From Sulfitobacter sp. THAF37 (GTDB taxonomy: Bacteria > Pseudomonadota > Alphaproteobacteria > Rhodobacterales > Rhodobacteraceae), in NCBI RefSeq assembly GCF_009363555.1, contig NZ_CP045372.1, forward strand, positions 868,001 through 932,000: 64,000 bases of DNA. The letters are read 5' to 3'. The stretch's first letter is position 1. Each line of letters opens with the position of its first letter. Positions 1 through 9,248 of this stretch are shown piece by piece. The notes below the pieces were generated by a model. It had not been told where the DNA came from. It did no database searches and worked only from the letters and a program-made list of their open reading frames with translations. Position numbers and translations under genes: made by a program.

Positions 1-502
1 CGCCGCCTGCACAGGTAAAGACACGGCCATCCACCGCGAACAGCGTATCCTGCATGATCACGTCGGGCAGCAGCTCCGTCAGGGCCGTTTTGTACTCCCA
101 ATGGGTTGTGACGCGCCTGCCTCCGATCAGCCCTGCGAGCGCCAGCGTGTAGGTCCCCGACGACAACGCGCCGAAATCCATTCCCTTGCGGGTCTGGCGG
201 CGCAGCCAGTCCAATACCGCGCGCGAACTGCCGGCGCCTGCATTCTCACCCGCGCAGACGATCAGCGTTTCGCGCCGGTCCAGATCGACCAGCCCCGCAT
301 CCACCCCGATTTGCACACCATTGTAGGCGGCGACGGCCTCTCCGCTCTCGGACAGAAGCCGCCAGGCATAGAACCTGCGCCCGGAAGGATGGCGATTGGC
401 CAGTGACAGGCAGTCCAGCGCGCAGACGAAACCGAGTGTCGAAAACCCAGGCAGCAGCAGAAAGGCGTAGGATCGGGGCAAAGCGTCATGATCATCTGTC
501 AT
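1..502 (-). CDS. GlxA-family transcriptional regulator, N-terminal part (cut by window edge)
   Basis: The reverse frame is open from an ATG at 502 to the window edge, so about 167 residues are visible and the C-terminus is missing. They read as the DJ-1/PfpI-like amidase-type domain that precedes an AraC helix-turn-helix in GlxA-type regulators: an FLLLPGFSTLGF strand-loop near residue 14, then LIVCAGEN, and GALSSGTYTLALAGLIGGRRVTTHW around residues 120-144. The DNA-binding domain would lie to the left of the window. Family members often control choline, betaine or amino-acid catabolism, but the target here cannot be read. The ATG was chosen because it puts the first conserved strand about 12 residues in. 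An EamA exporter gene lies just upstream in the same direction. Confidence 0.75.
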   Translation of the reverse strand, partial: MTDDHDALPRSYAFLLLPGFSTLGFVCALDCLSLANRHPSGRRFYAWRLLSESGEAVAAYNGVQIGVDAGLVDLDRRETLIVCAGENAGAGSSRAVLDWLRRQTRKGMDFGALSSGTYTLALAGLIGGRRVTTHWEYKTALTELLPDVIMQDTLFAVDGRVFTCAGG

Positions 503-531
503 GGAGCCAATCTGCGCCATCGGCCGCCCTG

Positions 532-1434
532 TTACGCGCCGGTTTTCGCGCCGCCAGCAGCGTTTTCCGACATTTTCTGCCGCGAAATCTGTACCGCCAG
601 GATACCTACGGCAACGATCACCACGCCGACGATGTCACGGGCGCCCAACGGCTCGGACAACAACAGCGCCGCGACCGCCACTCCGACAAACGGATTGAGA
701 AAATGGAAGGTGGCGGCGCGCGTGGCACCCAGCCGGTTGACCAGCCAGAACCAGATCATCGTCGCGGCAAGCCCCGGCACGAAGCAGGTGTAGGTAAAGG
801 CAAAGAACAGCGGCCAGCTGGGGTCCAGGCGCGGCGTTTCGAACAGCAGCGCCGCCAGCGCAAGGGCGACACAGCCCGCCAGCATCTGCAGGCCCACGAT
901 CATCAGGAAGTTTCCGCCAGAGGTCGCGCCACGCACCAGCAGCGTCGCTGCGGTCAGCGCCATGACCCCCAGGCCGCACAGCAGGACTCCGGTCAGGTCC
1001 ACACCGCCGCTCAGCCGGGCGCTCATGATGATGAATACGCCGACCACGCCGGCCAGCAACCCTGCCACCCCAAGCGGTCGCAGCCCTTCGCCCAGAAAGG
1101 CCCAGGCGGCAAAGCCGACCAGCAAAGGCATGGTCGAAGCGATGATCGCGGCCAGTGACGCTTCGACAGTCTGCATGGCAACGAAGTTCAGGCCAAGGTA
1201 TGTCGCATTCTGCAAGATACCGAAAATGATCGTCGCCCGCCATTGCGCGGTGGTCAGCCGCCAACTTTGACCAAGCGCCAGCGCGATCCCGACGCCCAGC
1301 AGGCCCGAAATCAGGTAGCGCACCGAAAGGGTCCAGAGCGGCGATGCATATTCGACGATGATCCGGGCCGACGTGAAGGCCGAGGACCACATGACGACAA
1401 AGACCAAACCGGCCAGAATTGCGCGAATATCCAT
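532..1434 (-). CDS. EamA/DMT-superfamily inner-membrane transporter
   Basis: A 300-residue protein made almost entirely of hydrophobic helices. Ten membrane spans fall into two homologous EamA halves (about residues 5-135 and 150-285), with the conserved FVVMWSSAF in the first helix and FLNPFVGVAVAALLLSEPLG in the second half. Family members export metabolites such as amino acids; the substrate is unknown. The frame is open to 1515, but the ATG at 1434 is preferred because it begins right at the first membrane helix and AGAAGGAG lies about 12 bases upstream. The gene is co-oriented with the GlxA-type regulator downstream, which may control it or share a transcript. Confidence 0.85.
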   Translation of the reverse strand: MDIRAILAGLVFVVMWSSAFTSARIIVEYASPLWTLSVRYLISGLLGVGIALALGQSWRLTTAQWRATIIFGILQNATYLGLNFVAMQTVEASLAAIIASTMPLLVGFAAWAFLGEGLRPLGVAGLLAGVVGVFIIMSARLSGGVDLTGVLLCGLGVMALTAATLLVRGATSGGNFLMIVGLQMLAGCVALALAALLFETPRLDPSWPLFFAFTYTCFVPGLAATMIWFWLVNRLGATRAATFHFLNPFVGVAVAALLLSEPLGARDIVGVVIVAVGILAVQISRQKMSENAAGGAKTGA

Positions 1435-1511
1435 GTTCTGACCCGGCTCCTTCTGCCGCTGAACATCTATCGGATCGGCGGCGCCCACAAGCCCCGCAGA
1501 CCGACATTTCG

Positions 1512-1544
1512 ACAAAGAGAAAGGCCGCCCCGAAAGGCGGCCTT
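1512..1544 (-). terminator. Rho-independent terminator after the HU-type gene
   Basis: AAGGCCGCC and GGCGGCCTT (1521-1529 and 1536-1544) form a perfect 9-bp stem with a CCGAAA loop on the plus strand. Read on the minus strand the stem is followed by TTTCTCTTTGTC. It starts 26 bases after the stop of the HU-type gene and separates it from the EamA gene. Confidence 0.75.
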
Positions 1545-1569
1545 GAATAAATTGAAAGCCCGTTGAGCT

Positions 1570-1860
1570 TTAGCCGTTCACGCTGTCCTTGAGCGCCTTC
1601 GCGATGGTCATCTTCACCACTTTGTCAGCGTCCTTCTTGAACTGCTCGCCGGTCGCGGGGTTGCGGACCATGCGCTCGGGGCGCTCACGGCAGTAGATCT
1701 TGCCGACTCCCGGCAGGGTCACGGCACCGCCTGCGGACACTTCCTTGGTGATCAGGTCGCAGACAGCTTCCAGCGCCGCGCTGGCCGATTTCTTGTCAGA
1801 ACCCATCTCTTCCGCAAGGGCAGCGACGAGCTGAGTCTTTGTCATTGGTTTGGTTGCCAT
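1570..1860 (-). CDS. hup: HU-family DNA-binding protein
   Basis: A 96-residue basic protein of normal HU/IHF length. The diagnostic segment is VTLPGVGKIYCRERPERMVRNPATGEQ: the LPG turn, then the beta arm with the RNPATGE signature whose proline intercalates into bent DNA. The N-terminal helices (MTKTQLVAALAEEMG, then DKKSASAALEAV) form the dimer body. It compacts and bends DNA in the nucleoid. A cysteine in the arm and the extra N-terminal residues make it slightly divergent from the main HU paralogue, so it may be a second copy. It is monocistronic, with its own terminator at 1512-1544. ATAAGAAC with AGGAGATAAG lies directly upstream of the ATG as a strong ribosome-binding site. Confidence 0.9.
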   Translation of the reverse strand: MATKPMTKTQLVAALAEEMGSDKKSASAALEAVCDLITKEVSAGGAVTLPGVGKIYCRERPERMVRNPATGEQFKKDADKVVKMTIAKALKDSVNG

Positions 1861-1988
1861 GTTCTTATCTCCTTAGACTGCCCGTATCTGGGGCCTGTGC
1901 GCAGAATGTAACGGTATGTTGTGGCACAACACAACGCGTTGTAGTCCGATTTTCCTTATTTTCTTCGGTTTTTCGCGGATTTTTGCCC

Positions 1989-3449
1989 TCAGAGAAAGGC
2001 TGTTTCATCGAACGACCGCAATTTCCGGCTGTGAATACGCTCCAGCGGCGTGCTGCGCAGCCGTTCCATGGCGCGAATTCCGATCATGAGATGGCGCGAA
2101 ACCTGCGTCTTGTAGAAGTCTGACGCCATGCCGGGCAGCTTCAACTCGCCGTGCAGCGGCTTGTCCGAGACACACAGAAGCGTGCCATAGGGTACTCTGA
2201 AACGGTAGCCGTTCGCGGCAATCGTCGCACTTTCCATGTCCAGCGCGATGGACCGCGACTGGCTGAGCCGCTGCACCGGGCCGGATTGGTCGCGCAACTC
2301 CCAGTTGCGGTTGTCGATGGTGGCGACAGTGCCGGTCCGCATGATCCGCTTCAACTCATAACCTTCCAGCTGCGTCACCTCGGCCACAGCCTTTTCCAGC
2401 GCGATCTGGATTTCCGCCAGCGCCGGGATCGGCACCCAGATCGGCAGGTCATCGTCCAGCACGTGATCCTCGCGCAGGTAGGCATGCGCCAGCACAAAAT
2501 CGCCCAGCGCCTGCGTGTTGCGCAGCCCGGCGCAATGACCGACCATCAGCCACGCGTGGGGCCGCAGCACCGCGATGTGATCCGTTGCCGTCTTGGCGTT
2601 GGACGGACCGACACCGATGTTCACCAGTGTGATCCCCGACCCGTCCGCCCGCTTGAGGTGGTAGGTTGGCATCTGCGGCGTCTTTATCGTGTCCGGGATT
2701 GGCGTGTCGCCATCCGTGATCTCGACGTTTCCTGTGCTGACAAAGGAGGTATAGCCGCTGTCCGGATCGTTCAGCTGCGCACGGGCAAAGGCTTCAAACT
2801 CGGTCACGTAGAACTGGTAGTTCGTGAACATCACATGAAACTGAAAATGCTCGGCGTCCGTCGCGGTGTAATGCGCCAGCCGCGCCAGCGAATAATCCAC
2901 CCGCTGCGCGGTAAAGGGCGCCAGCGGGCGGACCCCGTCGGTAGCCGTGTAGGTGCCGTTCACGATGTCGTCGTTGGTGGTGCTCAGATCGGGCACGTCA
3001 AAGACGTCGCGGAGGATGAAGTTTCCCGCCCCCTCCTGCGGCAGGTTCACCGCCGTTTCCGACGTCACCGCGAAATGGATCGGAATCGGCGTGTCGGATG
3101 TTCCGATCATGACCGGCTGATCGTGGTTTTCGATCAGCAGGCCGATCTGCTGTATCAGGTAGTTGCGGAACAGGTCGGGCCGCGTGATCGTCGCCGAGAA
3201 CGTCCCCGGCGAGGAAACATGCCCAAAGGACAGGCGGCTGTCCACATGTGCGTGGCTCGACGTGGTAAAGCGGACTTCGGGATAGTACGCACGAATGCGC
3301 GTGCCGTCCTCGGCCGCGGTCTCCACGGACTCGAAACGATCACGCAGAAAGCGCGTGGCCTGGTCGTAAAGCTCCGTCAGCCGGTCGACGGCGGCGGTGG
3401 CATCTGTAAACGTCTCAGCCTTGGGCACGTCCGGTGTGCTAAGTTTCAT
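1989..3449 (-). CDS. amn: AMP nucleosidase
   Basis: 486 residues, the usual length for AMP nucleosidase, which splits AMP into adenine and ribose 5-phosphate in the cytoplasm. The N-terminal regulatory half (about 1-180) precedes a nucleoside-phosphorylase-like catalytic half with ITLVNIGVGPSNAKTATDH, RPHAWLMVGHCAGLRNTQ and, near the C-terminus, SIALDMESATIAANGYRFRVPYGTLLCVSDKPLHGE, where the DMES acidic motif is catalytic in this fold. The ATG at 3449 is preferred over an in-frame start at 3488 because AAGGAA sits five bases upstream. The gene follows adenine deaminase by 66 bases on the same strand, so AMP could be converted through adenine to hypoxanthine by one transcript. Confidence 0.93.
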   Translation of the reverse strand: MKLSTPDVPKAETFTDATAAVDRLTELYDQATRFLRDRFESVETAAEDGTRIRAYYPEVRFTTSSHAHVDSRLSFGHVSSPGTFSATITRPDLFRNYLIQQIGLLIENHDQPVMIGTSDTPIPIHFAVTSETAVNLPQEGAGNFILRDVFDVPDLSTTNDDIVNGTYTATDGVRPLAPFTAQRVDYSLARLAHYTATDAEHFQFHVMFTNYQFYVTEFEAFARAQLNDPDSGYTSFVSTGNVEITDGDTPIPDTIKTPQMPTYHLKRADGSGITLVNIGVGPSNAKTATDHIAVLRPHAWLMVGHCAGLRNTQALGDFVLAHAYLREDHVLDDDLPIWVPIPALAEIQIALEKAVAEVTQLEGYELKRIMRTGTVATIDNRNWELRDQSGPVQRLSQSRSIALDMESATIAANGYRFRVPYGTLLCVSDKPLHGELKLPGMASDFYKTQVSRHLMIGIRAMERLRSTPLERIHSRKLRSFDETAFL

Positions 3450-3515
3450 ATCGGTTCCTTCTTTTGTTTTTGGGGCGGTCCTGCCCACGGTTTTGCGTGT
3501 GATACGGGGCCTTTG

Positions 3516-5312
3516 TTACGGCACGATCACATCGGTGAATTCGAATGTGCGCACATCCACCAGACCCAGGTCGGAGATCCGCAACTCGGGGATCACCACC
3601 AGCGCAAGGAGTGAATGCTGCATATAGGCGTTGTTCAGGGTGCAGCCGCAATCGCGCATGGCCTGCATCATTGCCTGGGTCGCCGCGGCGACATCTGCTG
3701 CGGGGCTGTCGGACATCAGACCGGCGATGGGCAGGTCGATGCGCGCCAGTTCCTCTCCGTCGCGAAAGATCACGATGCCGCCGCCCACGCCGCGCAACCG
3801 GTTCGCCGCCAGTGCCATCTGGTCGGCATCGGTGCCGACAACGATCATATGATGGCTGTCATGCGCCACGGTTGAGGCCATCGCCATCCGTCCTTTGTAG
3901 CCGAAGCCTGAGACAAAGGCATTGACCACGCCGCCCGTCGCGCGATGTCGTTCGACCAGCGCGATCTGACAGACCTCGCCGGTGGCCTGAACCCGGCCTT
4001 CCGTCACCGGCAGTTCAAATTGCAGCGCCTTGGTCGGCGCCTGGTTTTCCACAACACCGATCACGTTGGCGGTCACACCGTTGGCACCCTCGGGGGCGGC
4101 TATGGTGAAATCATCGGCCTTCAGGTCGCGCGCCATCCTGACCGTCTGACGCGCCCGCGCGGGCCAGTCGTAGTGCGGGCAGTCCACCAGACAGACGCCG
4201 TCTTCGGCCACGACCTGCCCCCGGGCAATCACTGTTTCGATCGGCAGCGCCTTCAGGTCCGACGTGAGGATCACATCCGCCCGGCGCCCCGGTGTGATCG
4301 ACCCGATCTCGCGCTCAAGCCCGAAATGGGTTGCGGTGTTGATCGTCGCCATCTGCAGCGCCACCAGCGGGTCGCAGCCGCAGTCGATGGCATGGCGCAC
4401 CACCCGGTTCATATGTCCATCGTTGACCAGCGTGCCAGAGTGGCAATCATCGGTGCACAGGATCATGTTGCGCGAATCCAGCCCCTTTTCAGTGACGGCG
4501 GTGATCTGGCTTTCCACATCGTACCACGCGCTGCCCAGCCGGATCATCGACCGCATCCCCTGACGCATCCGCGCCACCGCGTCCGCCTCGCAGGTCCCTT
4601 CGTGATCGTCCGCAGGACCGCCCGCGACATAGGCGGCGAAGGCGGGACCAAGATCGGGCGAGGCATAGTGCCCGCCGACCGTCTTGCCCGCCCGCTGGGT
4701 CGCGGCGATCTCGGCCAGCATCTGCGGGTCGGCGTTCGACACGCCGGGAAAGTTCATCATCTCGCCCAGCCCGATGATACCCGGCCAGGCCATCGCCTCT
4801 CCAACATCCTCGGCGCTGATCTCAAAGCCCGTGGTTTCCATTCCCGGTGCCGAGGGCGCGCAGGACGGCATCTGTGTGAAAATGTTCACCGGCTGCATCA
4901 GCGCCTCGTCGTGCATCATTCGCACCCCATCGAGTCCAAGGACATTCGCGATCTCATGCGGGTCGGTGAACATCGACGTGGTGCCATGCGGGATCACCGC
5001 GCGAGCGAACTCCGCAGGGGTCAGCATCCCGGATTCGATATGCATATGGGCGTCGCACAGGCCGGGGATCATATAGCGGCCTTCGGCTTCGATGATCCGC
5101 GTCTCCGCGCCTCGGCAATGCCCCGCATCCGGCCCGACAAAAGCAATCCGTCCGGCGACGATAGCGATGTCATGATCCGGCAGGGCTTCGCGTGTATGGA
5201 CGTTGACCCAGATGCCGCCGCGGATGATCGTATCGGCGGGGGCGCGACCGGCAGCGACATTGACCAGCTGCGCGGCGCTGTCGGGCCATGAGGGAAAAGT
5301 ATCTTGCGTCAT
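3516..5312 (-). CDS. ade: adenine deaminase
   Basis: 598 residues, typical of the amidohydrolase-family adenine deaminase, which converts adenine to hypoxanthine and ammonia. The metal-binding HxH is at H89/H91 in GLCDAHMHIESGML, and further conserved stretches include FTDPHEIANVLG, GHYASPDLG and LCTDDCHSG. The C-terminal domain ends with the family pattern around CTLNNAYMQHSLLALVVIPELRISDLGLVD. The ATG at 5312 fits the family N-terminus; the longer open frame to 5414 overlaps the region upstream of the VOC gene. It is the upstream partner of amn. The start region is divergent from the VOC protein gene, leaving a promoter region of about 140 bases. Confidence 0.93.
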   Translation of the reverse strand: MTQDTFPSWPDSAAQLVNVAAGRAPADTIIRGGIWVNVHTREALPDHDIAIVAGRIAFVGPDAGHCRGAETRIIEAEGRYMIPGLCDAHMHIESGMLTPAEFARAVIPHGTTSMFTDPHEIANVLGLDGVRMMHDEALMQPVNIFTQMPSCAPSAPGMETTGFEISAEDVGEAMAWPGIIGLGEMMNFPGVSNADPQMLAEIAATQRAGKTVGGHYASPDLGPAFAAYVAGGPADDHEGTCEADAVARMRQGMRSMIRLGSAWYDVESQITAVTEKGLDSRNMILCTDDCHSGTLVNDGHMNRVVRHAIDCGCDPLVALQMATINTATHFGLEREIGSITPGRRADVILTSDLKALPIETVIARGQVVAEDGVCLVDCPHYDWPARARQTVRMARDLKADDFTIAAPEGANGVTANVIGVVENQAPTKALQFELPVTEGRVQATGEVCQIALVERHRATGGVVNAFVSGFGYKGRMAMASTVAHDSHHMIVVGTDADQMALAANRLRGVGGGIVIFRDGEELARIDLPIAGLMSDSPAADVAAATQAMMQAMRDCGCTLNNAYMQHSLLALVVIPELRISDLGLVDVRTFEFTDVIVP

Positions 5313-5453
5313 GGCGTAATGGATCAAGAATCGCGGGCGCGTGCAAGGGGCGACACCGGGATTCTTGAACTCCGGGCCGACAGCCGCCCACAGCGCGATG
5401 GACGAAGGAACCATCCGTTTCTAATCTGCGTGCGGTGGAACAGCGGGGGCGCC

Positions 5454-5876
5454 ATGAACTACGACGACACAACACCCGAGGCTTTCGGCGGGTCACTTAG
5501 GGGAATCGGACTGAACCTGCTGGTGCGCGACGTGGCACGGCAGATCGCCTTTCTGGAAACCGTGTTCGGGATGAAAGCCTTTCAGCCCACTGCGGACTTC
5601 GCGATCATGACATACGGTGATCAGGTCTTCCAACTGCACAGCGACGGCACCTACCACAGCAATCCGTTGCTGGGTCTGCTGCCTGAAACGCCGCCGCGCG
5701 GCGCGGGGATCGAGATCAGGCTGTATGACACGGACCCCGACGCCGCCTGCCGACAGGCGGAGACAGAGGGCGCAACGGTGCTGCAAGGCCCCACCGACAA
5801 ACCCCACGGCCTGCGCGAAGCCTACCTGATGTGCGAGAACGGTTATGCCTGGGTGCCAAGTCGCCCCCTGATCTGA
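5454..5876 (+). CDS. VOC/glyoxalase-fold protein
   Basis: 140 residues matching one vicinal-oxygen-chelate unit: beta-alpha-beta-beta-beta modules with GLNLLVRDVARQIAFLETVFGMKAF at the start and a terminal ENGYAWVPS. Members bind a divalent metal and act on small molecules or bind antibiotics. The sequence alone does not give the substrate. Start ATG at 5454 follows a GGGGG stretch; the open frame extends upstream to 5304 but that part overlaps the ade leader and does not look like protein. It is divergent from ade and possibly on one transcript with the following aldolase gene, 111 bases downstream. Confidence 0.7.
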   Translation: MNYDDTTPEAFGGSLRGIGLNLLVRDVARQIAFLETVFGMKAFQPTADFAIMTYGDQVFQLHSDGTYHSNPLLGLLPETPPRGAGIEIRLYDTDPDAACRQAETEGATVLQGPTDKPHGLREAYLMCENGYAWVPSRPLI

Positions 5877-5987
5877 CCACATGGTCCGCCCTAATTTGAG
5901 GCGCGCAACACAATCGACCTGACCATTCGGGCCGGACCCTTGGAAATTCTGTGTCATCGTCTAGTGTCGGCCCAAAGGAGCCGCATC

Positions 5988-6743
5988 ATGACCATCACCC
6001 GCATGAAACCCAACATGGACCACTGGCCCGAACGCGTGGACCTGGCCGCCGCCTTTCGCTGGACGGCCCGGCTGAACATGCACGAGGGGGTCGCAAACCA
6101 CTTTTCGCTCGCCGTGAACGATGCAGGCACGCAGTTCCTGATGAACCCGAACCAGGTGCATTTCTCGCGGATCAGGGCCAGCGACCTGCTGTTGATCGAC
6201 GCCAACGACACCGAGACACTCAGCGGGCCCAATGCGCCTGACCCGACAGCATGGGGCCTTCACGGCGGCGTTCACCGCGCCTGCCCGCACGCGCGGTGCG
6301 TGATGCATGTCCATTCCATCCATGCGACCGTGCTGGCGTGTCTCCAGGACAGCCGCCTGCCGCCCATCGACCAGAACTGCTGTACCTTCTACAACCGCAT
6401 CGTGATTGACGAAGACTACGGCGGTCTCGCTTTCGAGGACGAGGGCGACCGCTGCGCCGCGCTGCTGACCGACCCGAAACAGAAGGTCATGATCATGGGC
6501 TCGCACGGTGTCATGGTCATCGGTGACACAGTGGCCGAGACGTTCAATCGCCTTTATTACTTCGAGCGTGCGGCGGAGACGTATATCAAAGCCCTCCAGA
6601 CCGGCATGCCGCTGCGTCGCATCCCGGACGATGTGGCAGAGAAAACGGCGCGGGAACTGGAAAACTACCCTGAACAGGACGCGCGCCACCTGGCCGAGCT
6701 CAAAGCCATTCTCGACGATGAAGAGTCCGATTATGCCGCCTGA
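5988..6743 (+). CDS. class II aldolase/adducin-family protein
   Basis: 251 residues with the class II aldolase (AraD/FucA) fold. NHFSLAV near residue 38 corresponds to the substrate-binding SGN(F/H)S region. HVHSIHATVLA contains two histidines of the zinc site, and MGSHGVMVIGDTVAETFNRLYYFERAAE is the conserved C-terminal block with the third zinc histidine. Proteins of this type cleave or epimerise phosphorylated or free sugars and hydroxy acids; many bacterial relatives in this length class have no assigned substrate. AAAGGAG lies seven bases before the ATG at 5988. Its last 11 bases overlap the DUF1810 gene, indicating translational coupling. Confidence 0.85.
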   Translation: MTITRMKPNMDHWPERVDLAAAFRWTARLNMHEGVANHFSLAVNDAGTQFLMNPNQVHFSRIRASDLLLIDANDTETLSGPNAPDPTAWGLHGGVHRACPHARCVMHVHSIHATVLACLQDSRLPPIDQNCCTFYNRIVIDEDYGGLAFEDEGDRCAALLTDPKQKVMIMGSHGVMVIGDTVAETFNRLYYFERAAETYIKALQTGMPLRRIPDDVAEKTARELENYPEQDARHLAELKAILDDEESDYAA

Positions 6744-7176
6744 GCCGGACGACTGGGAAGAAGACGAGGACGAATTCGACCATTTCACCGATGCGCAGGA
6801 TGCGATCTGGGACTCGGTGATCGAAGAACTGCAGCAGGGCAGGAAGGCATCGCATTGGATGTGGTTCGTCTTTCCCGTGCTCGAAGGGGTCGGAGACTCA
6901 CCCACCGCATTGTTCTTTGCCCTGCGGGACATGGAAGAAACGCGCGAATACCTGGCCCATCCGATCCTGGGGCCGCGTCTGTCGCGCTGCATGGATCTGA
7001 TCGCGCAACATGACGACAAGTCGGCGGCAGCCATCCTCGGCAATACAGATGCCTACAAGCTGCACAATTGCGCCACGCTGTTCGCGCGCGCGGCAGAAGA
7101 GCCAACTCCGTTCCAGCGGGTCCTCGACGTGTTCTTCGAGGGCAAGCCAGCCCCGCGCACGCTCGAACTGCTTTGA
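6733..7176 (+). CDS. DUF1810 domain protein
   Basis: 147 residues containing nearly only a DUF1810 domain: HFTDAQDAIWDSVIEELQQGRKASHWMWFVFP, then HPILGPRLSRCMDLI and FQRVLDVFFEG. No biochemical function is established for the family that I can assert. The start at 6733 lies inside the end of the aldolase gene and is preceded by GAAGAG at seven bases; an earlier in-frame ATG at 6718 is possible. The first 15 residues are strongly acidic. Confidence 0.85.
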   Translation: MPPEPDDWEEDEDEFDHFTDAQDAIWDSVIEELQQGRKASHWMWFVFPVLEGVGDSPTALFFALRDMEETREYLAHPILGPRLSRCMDLIAQHDDKSAAAILGNTDAYKLHNCATLFARAAEEPTPFQRVLDVFFEGKPAPRTLELL

Positions 7177-7334
7177 CGGGGCGTCGGGATCGGGAATCGC
7201 TGATTGCGCATTCTTGAAATCCAATCAGGACCGCGCCTGAGCCGGAGGCAGGGGCAAAATCGACGAGTGCCTGCGTTGCCAAGTCCGCCCCGCTTTGGTT
7301 ATCTGCCGCAAATCCGCGCTGACAGGGCCAGCAC

Positions 7335-8597
7335 ATGAACATTCTTTTTGTCCATCAGAACATGCCGGGCCAGTACCGCGAATTGGTCCAGTGGCTCGCC
7401 GCGACAAAACAACATCGCATTTACTTTCTGACACAACGGAAAAACCCGCCGAACCTGCCCGGCGTGGAAACGCGCAAGTATCAGACTCACCGCACACCGG
7501 CAAAAGACGCCTATGGTCTTTCCCGCGTTTGGGAAGAAGCGACAGGTGCGGGTTTCGGTGCAGCGGTTGCCGCCAAACGTCTGGAAGTGCAGGAGAGCTT
7601 TCGGCCTGACATCGTTGTCGGCCATGTCGGCTGGGGCGAGTTGACGTTCTTCAAGCAGATATGGGCCGATGTGCCGATTATCGGTTTTTTCGAATACTAC
7701 TACAACATCACCGGCGGCTCTGTCGGCTTCGATCCCGAAGAACCTGTGTCGGACCATGCGCCATTCCTCATGCAGGCGCGCAATGCCGTGCCGTTGGCCA
7801 ATATCGAAACCGTCGACATGGGCCATTGCCCCACCTATTGGCAGCGGGACCGTTTCCCGCACAGCTTTCATGACCGGATGTACGTCTGCCACGACGGTAT
7901 CCGCACCGACATACTGCAGCCCAATCCGCATGTAAGCCTCGAACTGGGGCGGCTGAACCGTCAACTGACCCGCGAAGATGAAATTCTGACCTATGTTTCG
8001 CGCAACCTGGAACGGACCCGCGGCTTTCACATCTTCATGCGGGCGCTGCCACGCATCCTGCGCGAACGCCCTGAAGCGCGGGTGCTGATCGTCGGTGGCA
8101 ACGACGTGTCTTACGGCGGCAAAAGCAAGTACCCTGGCGGCCTGCGCGCCGAGATGGAAGACGAGGTCGGCGAAGCGGTCGATTGGGACCGCGTGCATTT
8201 CCTGGGCAATATCCCCTATCCGCAATATCAGAAGCTTGTCCAGATCAGCCGCTGTCACATCTACCTCACCATGCCTTTCGTGCTGTCATGGTCGCTGTTG
8301 GAATCCATGTCCATGGGCGCGACCATCGTCGCCTCCGACGTAGAACCGGTACGCGAAGCGATCACTCATGGCGAAACCGGTCTGTTGGTGGACTTTTTCG
8401 ACGCCGATGCGCTCGCGGCGCAGGCGATAGAGGTGCTGGCAAAGCCCCAGGATTTTGCCCATCTCGGCAGGGCCGCACGGGCCCATGTGGTGAAGGAATA
8501 CGATTTCCTGACCAGATGCCTGCCCGAACATATCGCCCAGATCAACAAGCTGGTCCCGGCAGACAAGCGGATAGAGATGCCGGGACTGAACACCTAG
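7335..8597 (+). CDS. glycosyltransferase family 4 protein
   Basis: 420 residues with two Rossmann-like halves of a GT-B glycosyltransferase. The N-terminal half begins MNILFVHQNMPGQYREL and carries VVGHVGWGELTFFKQIWAD. The C-terminal half has LTYVSRNLERTRGFHIFMRALPRIL, the VLIVGGNDVSYGG nucleotide-binding strand, and LSWSLLESMSMGATIVASDVEPVREAI with the E-x7-E donor-binding motif of GT4. It presumably transfers a sugar from a nucleotide sugar to a cell-surface acceptor. The gene stands alone and runs tail to tail, with a 4-base overlap, into the methyltransferase gene. 158 bases separate it from the DUF1810 gene. Confidence 0.85.
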   Translation: MNILFVHQNMPGQYRELVQWLAATKQHRIYFLTQRKNPPNLPGVETRKYQTHRTPAKDAYGLSRVWEEATGAGFGAAVAAKRLEVQESFRPDIVVGHVGWGELTFFKQIWADVPIIGFFEYYYNITGGSVGFDPEEPVSDHAPFLMQARNAVPLANIETVDMGHCPTYWQRDRFPHSFHDRMYVCHDGIRTDILQPNPHVSLELGRLNRQLTREDEILTYVSRNLERTRGFHIFMRALPRILRERPEARVLIVGGNDVSYGGKSKYPGGLRAEMEDEVGEAVDWDRVHFLGNIPYPQYQKLVQISRCHIYLTMPFVLSWSLLESMSMGATIVASDVEPVREAITHGETGLLVDFFDADALAAQAIEVLAKPQDFAHLGRAARAHVVKEYDFLTRCLPEHIAQINKLVPADKRIEMPGLNT

Positions 8598-9220
8598 CGT
8601 TTGCGAAAGATCGCGATCTGCGCCCTGTCGTCGCGGTGCGGCGCCGCGGCCTTGCTGCCATATATGTTGACTTCCCGGTGCTCCAGCTCTGCGACCATCG
8701 GCGCCAGCGCCCGGAACTTCGCGGCAAACCCGCGCGCCTCGAAATGTTCCGCGTTGATGGTCAGCACGAAAAGGGCGCCGGGACGGGCAATGCGGATCAC
8801 TTCGTCCAGCGCATCGGGCCCCACGTGACCGTGGGTGAAGGTGCCCGCGCTGACCACGGCGTCATAGGTTGCATCGGCGATGTCCAGCGGTTTGGTCAAA
8901 TCGGCCGCGATCGTCTGTCTGTAGTGCCCCTTGGCCGCTGCCGTCTCAAGCATCTGCGGAGAGATATCCAGCGCGTCGATATCAAAGGTTCCGCGCATCA
9001 GCATGTGGTCCGCGACCAACCCCGTGCCCGCGCCCAGATCCAGCACCGGACCGGCCCCCTGATAGATCTCTGCCAGCACCAGCGCCACCAGCCGGGGCAA
9101 CTGGTAATCCATGTCGGCGGCGAAACCGCTGTCGTAGCTTGCCGCCCAATCCGCGTAGAGCTTGCGGTTATCATCGGGCGTCTGCAGCGCATAGGCTTTG
9201 TCGAGGTCGGGATCGGTCAT
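8594..9220 (-). CDS. class I SAM-dependent methyltransferase
   Basis: 208 residues with the SAM-binding motif I VLDLGAGTG at residues 59-67, an acidic motif II (DIDALDISPQML) and a DAVVSAGTFTHGHVGPDAL motif IV region. The N-terminal YADWAASYDSGF is typical of the Williams-Beuren/WBSCR27-like small-molecule methyltransferases. The substrate is unknown. GGAG lies seven bases before the ATG at 9220, favouring it over the longer frame to 9268. It overlaps the convergent glycosyltransferase gene by four bases and lies 28 bases downstream of the glutathione peroxidase gene on the same strand. Confidence 0.82.
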   Translation of the reverse strand: MTDPDLDKAYALQTPDDNRKLYADWAASYDSGFAADMDYQLPRLVALVLAEIYQGAGPVLDLGAGTGLVADHMLMRGTFDIDALDISPQMLETAAAKGHYRQTIAADLTKPLDIADATYDAVVSAGTFTHGHVGPDALDEVIRIARPGALFVLTINAEHFEARGFAAKFRALAPMVAELEHREVNIYGSKAAAPHRDDRAQIAIFRKR

Positions 9221-9248
9221 GAATGCTCCTTTTGCCGCAAGCTTATCG

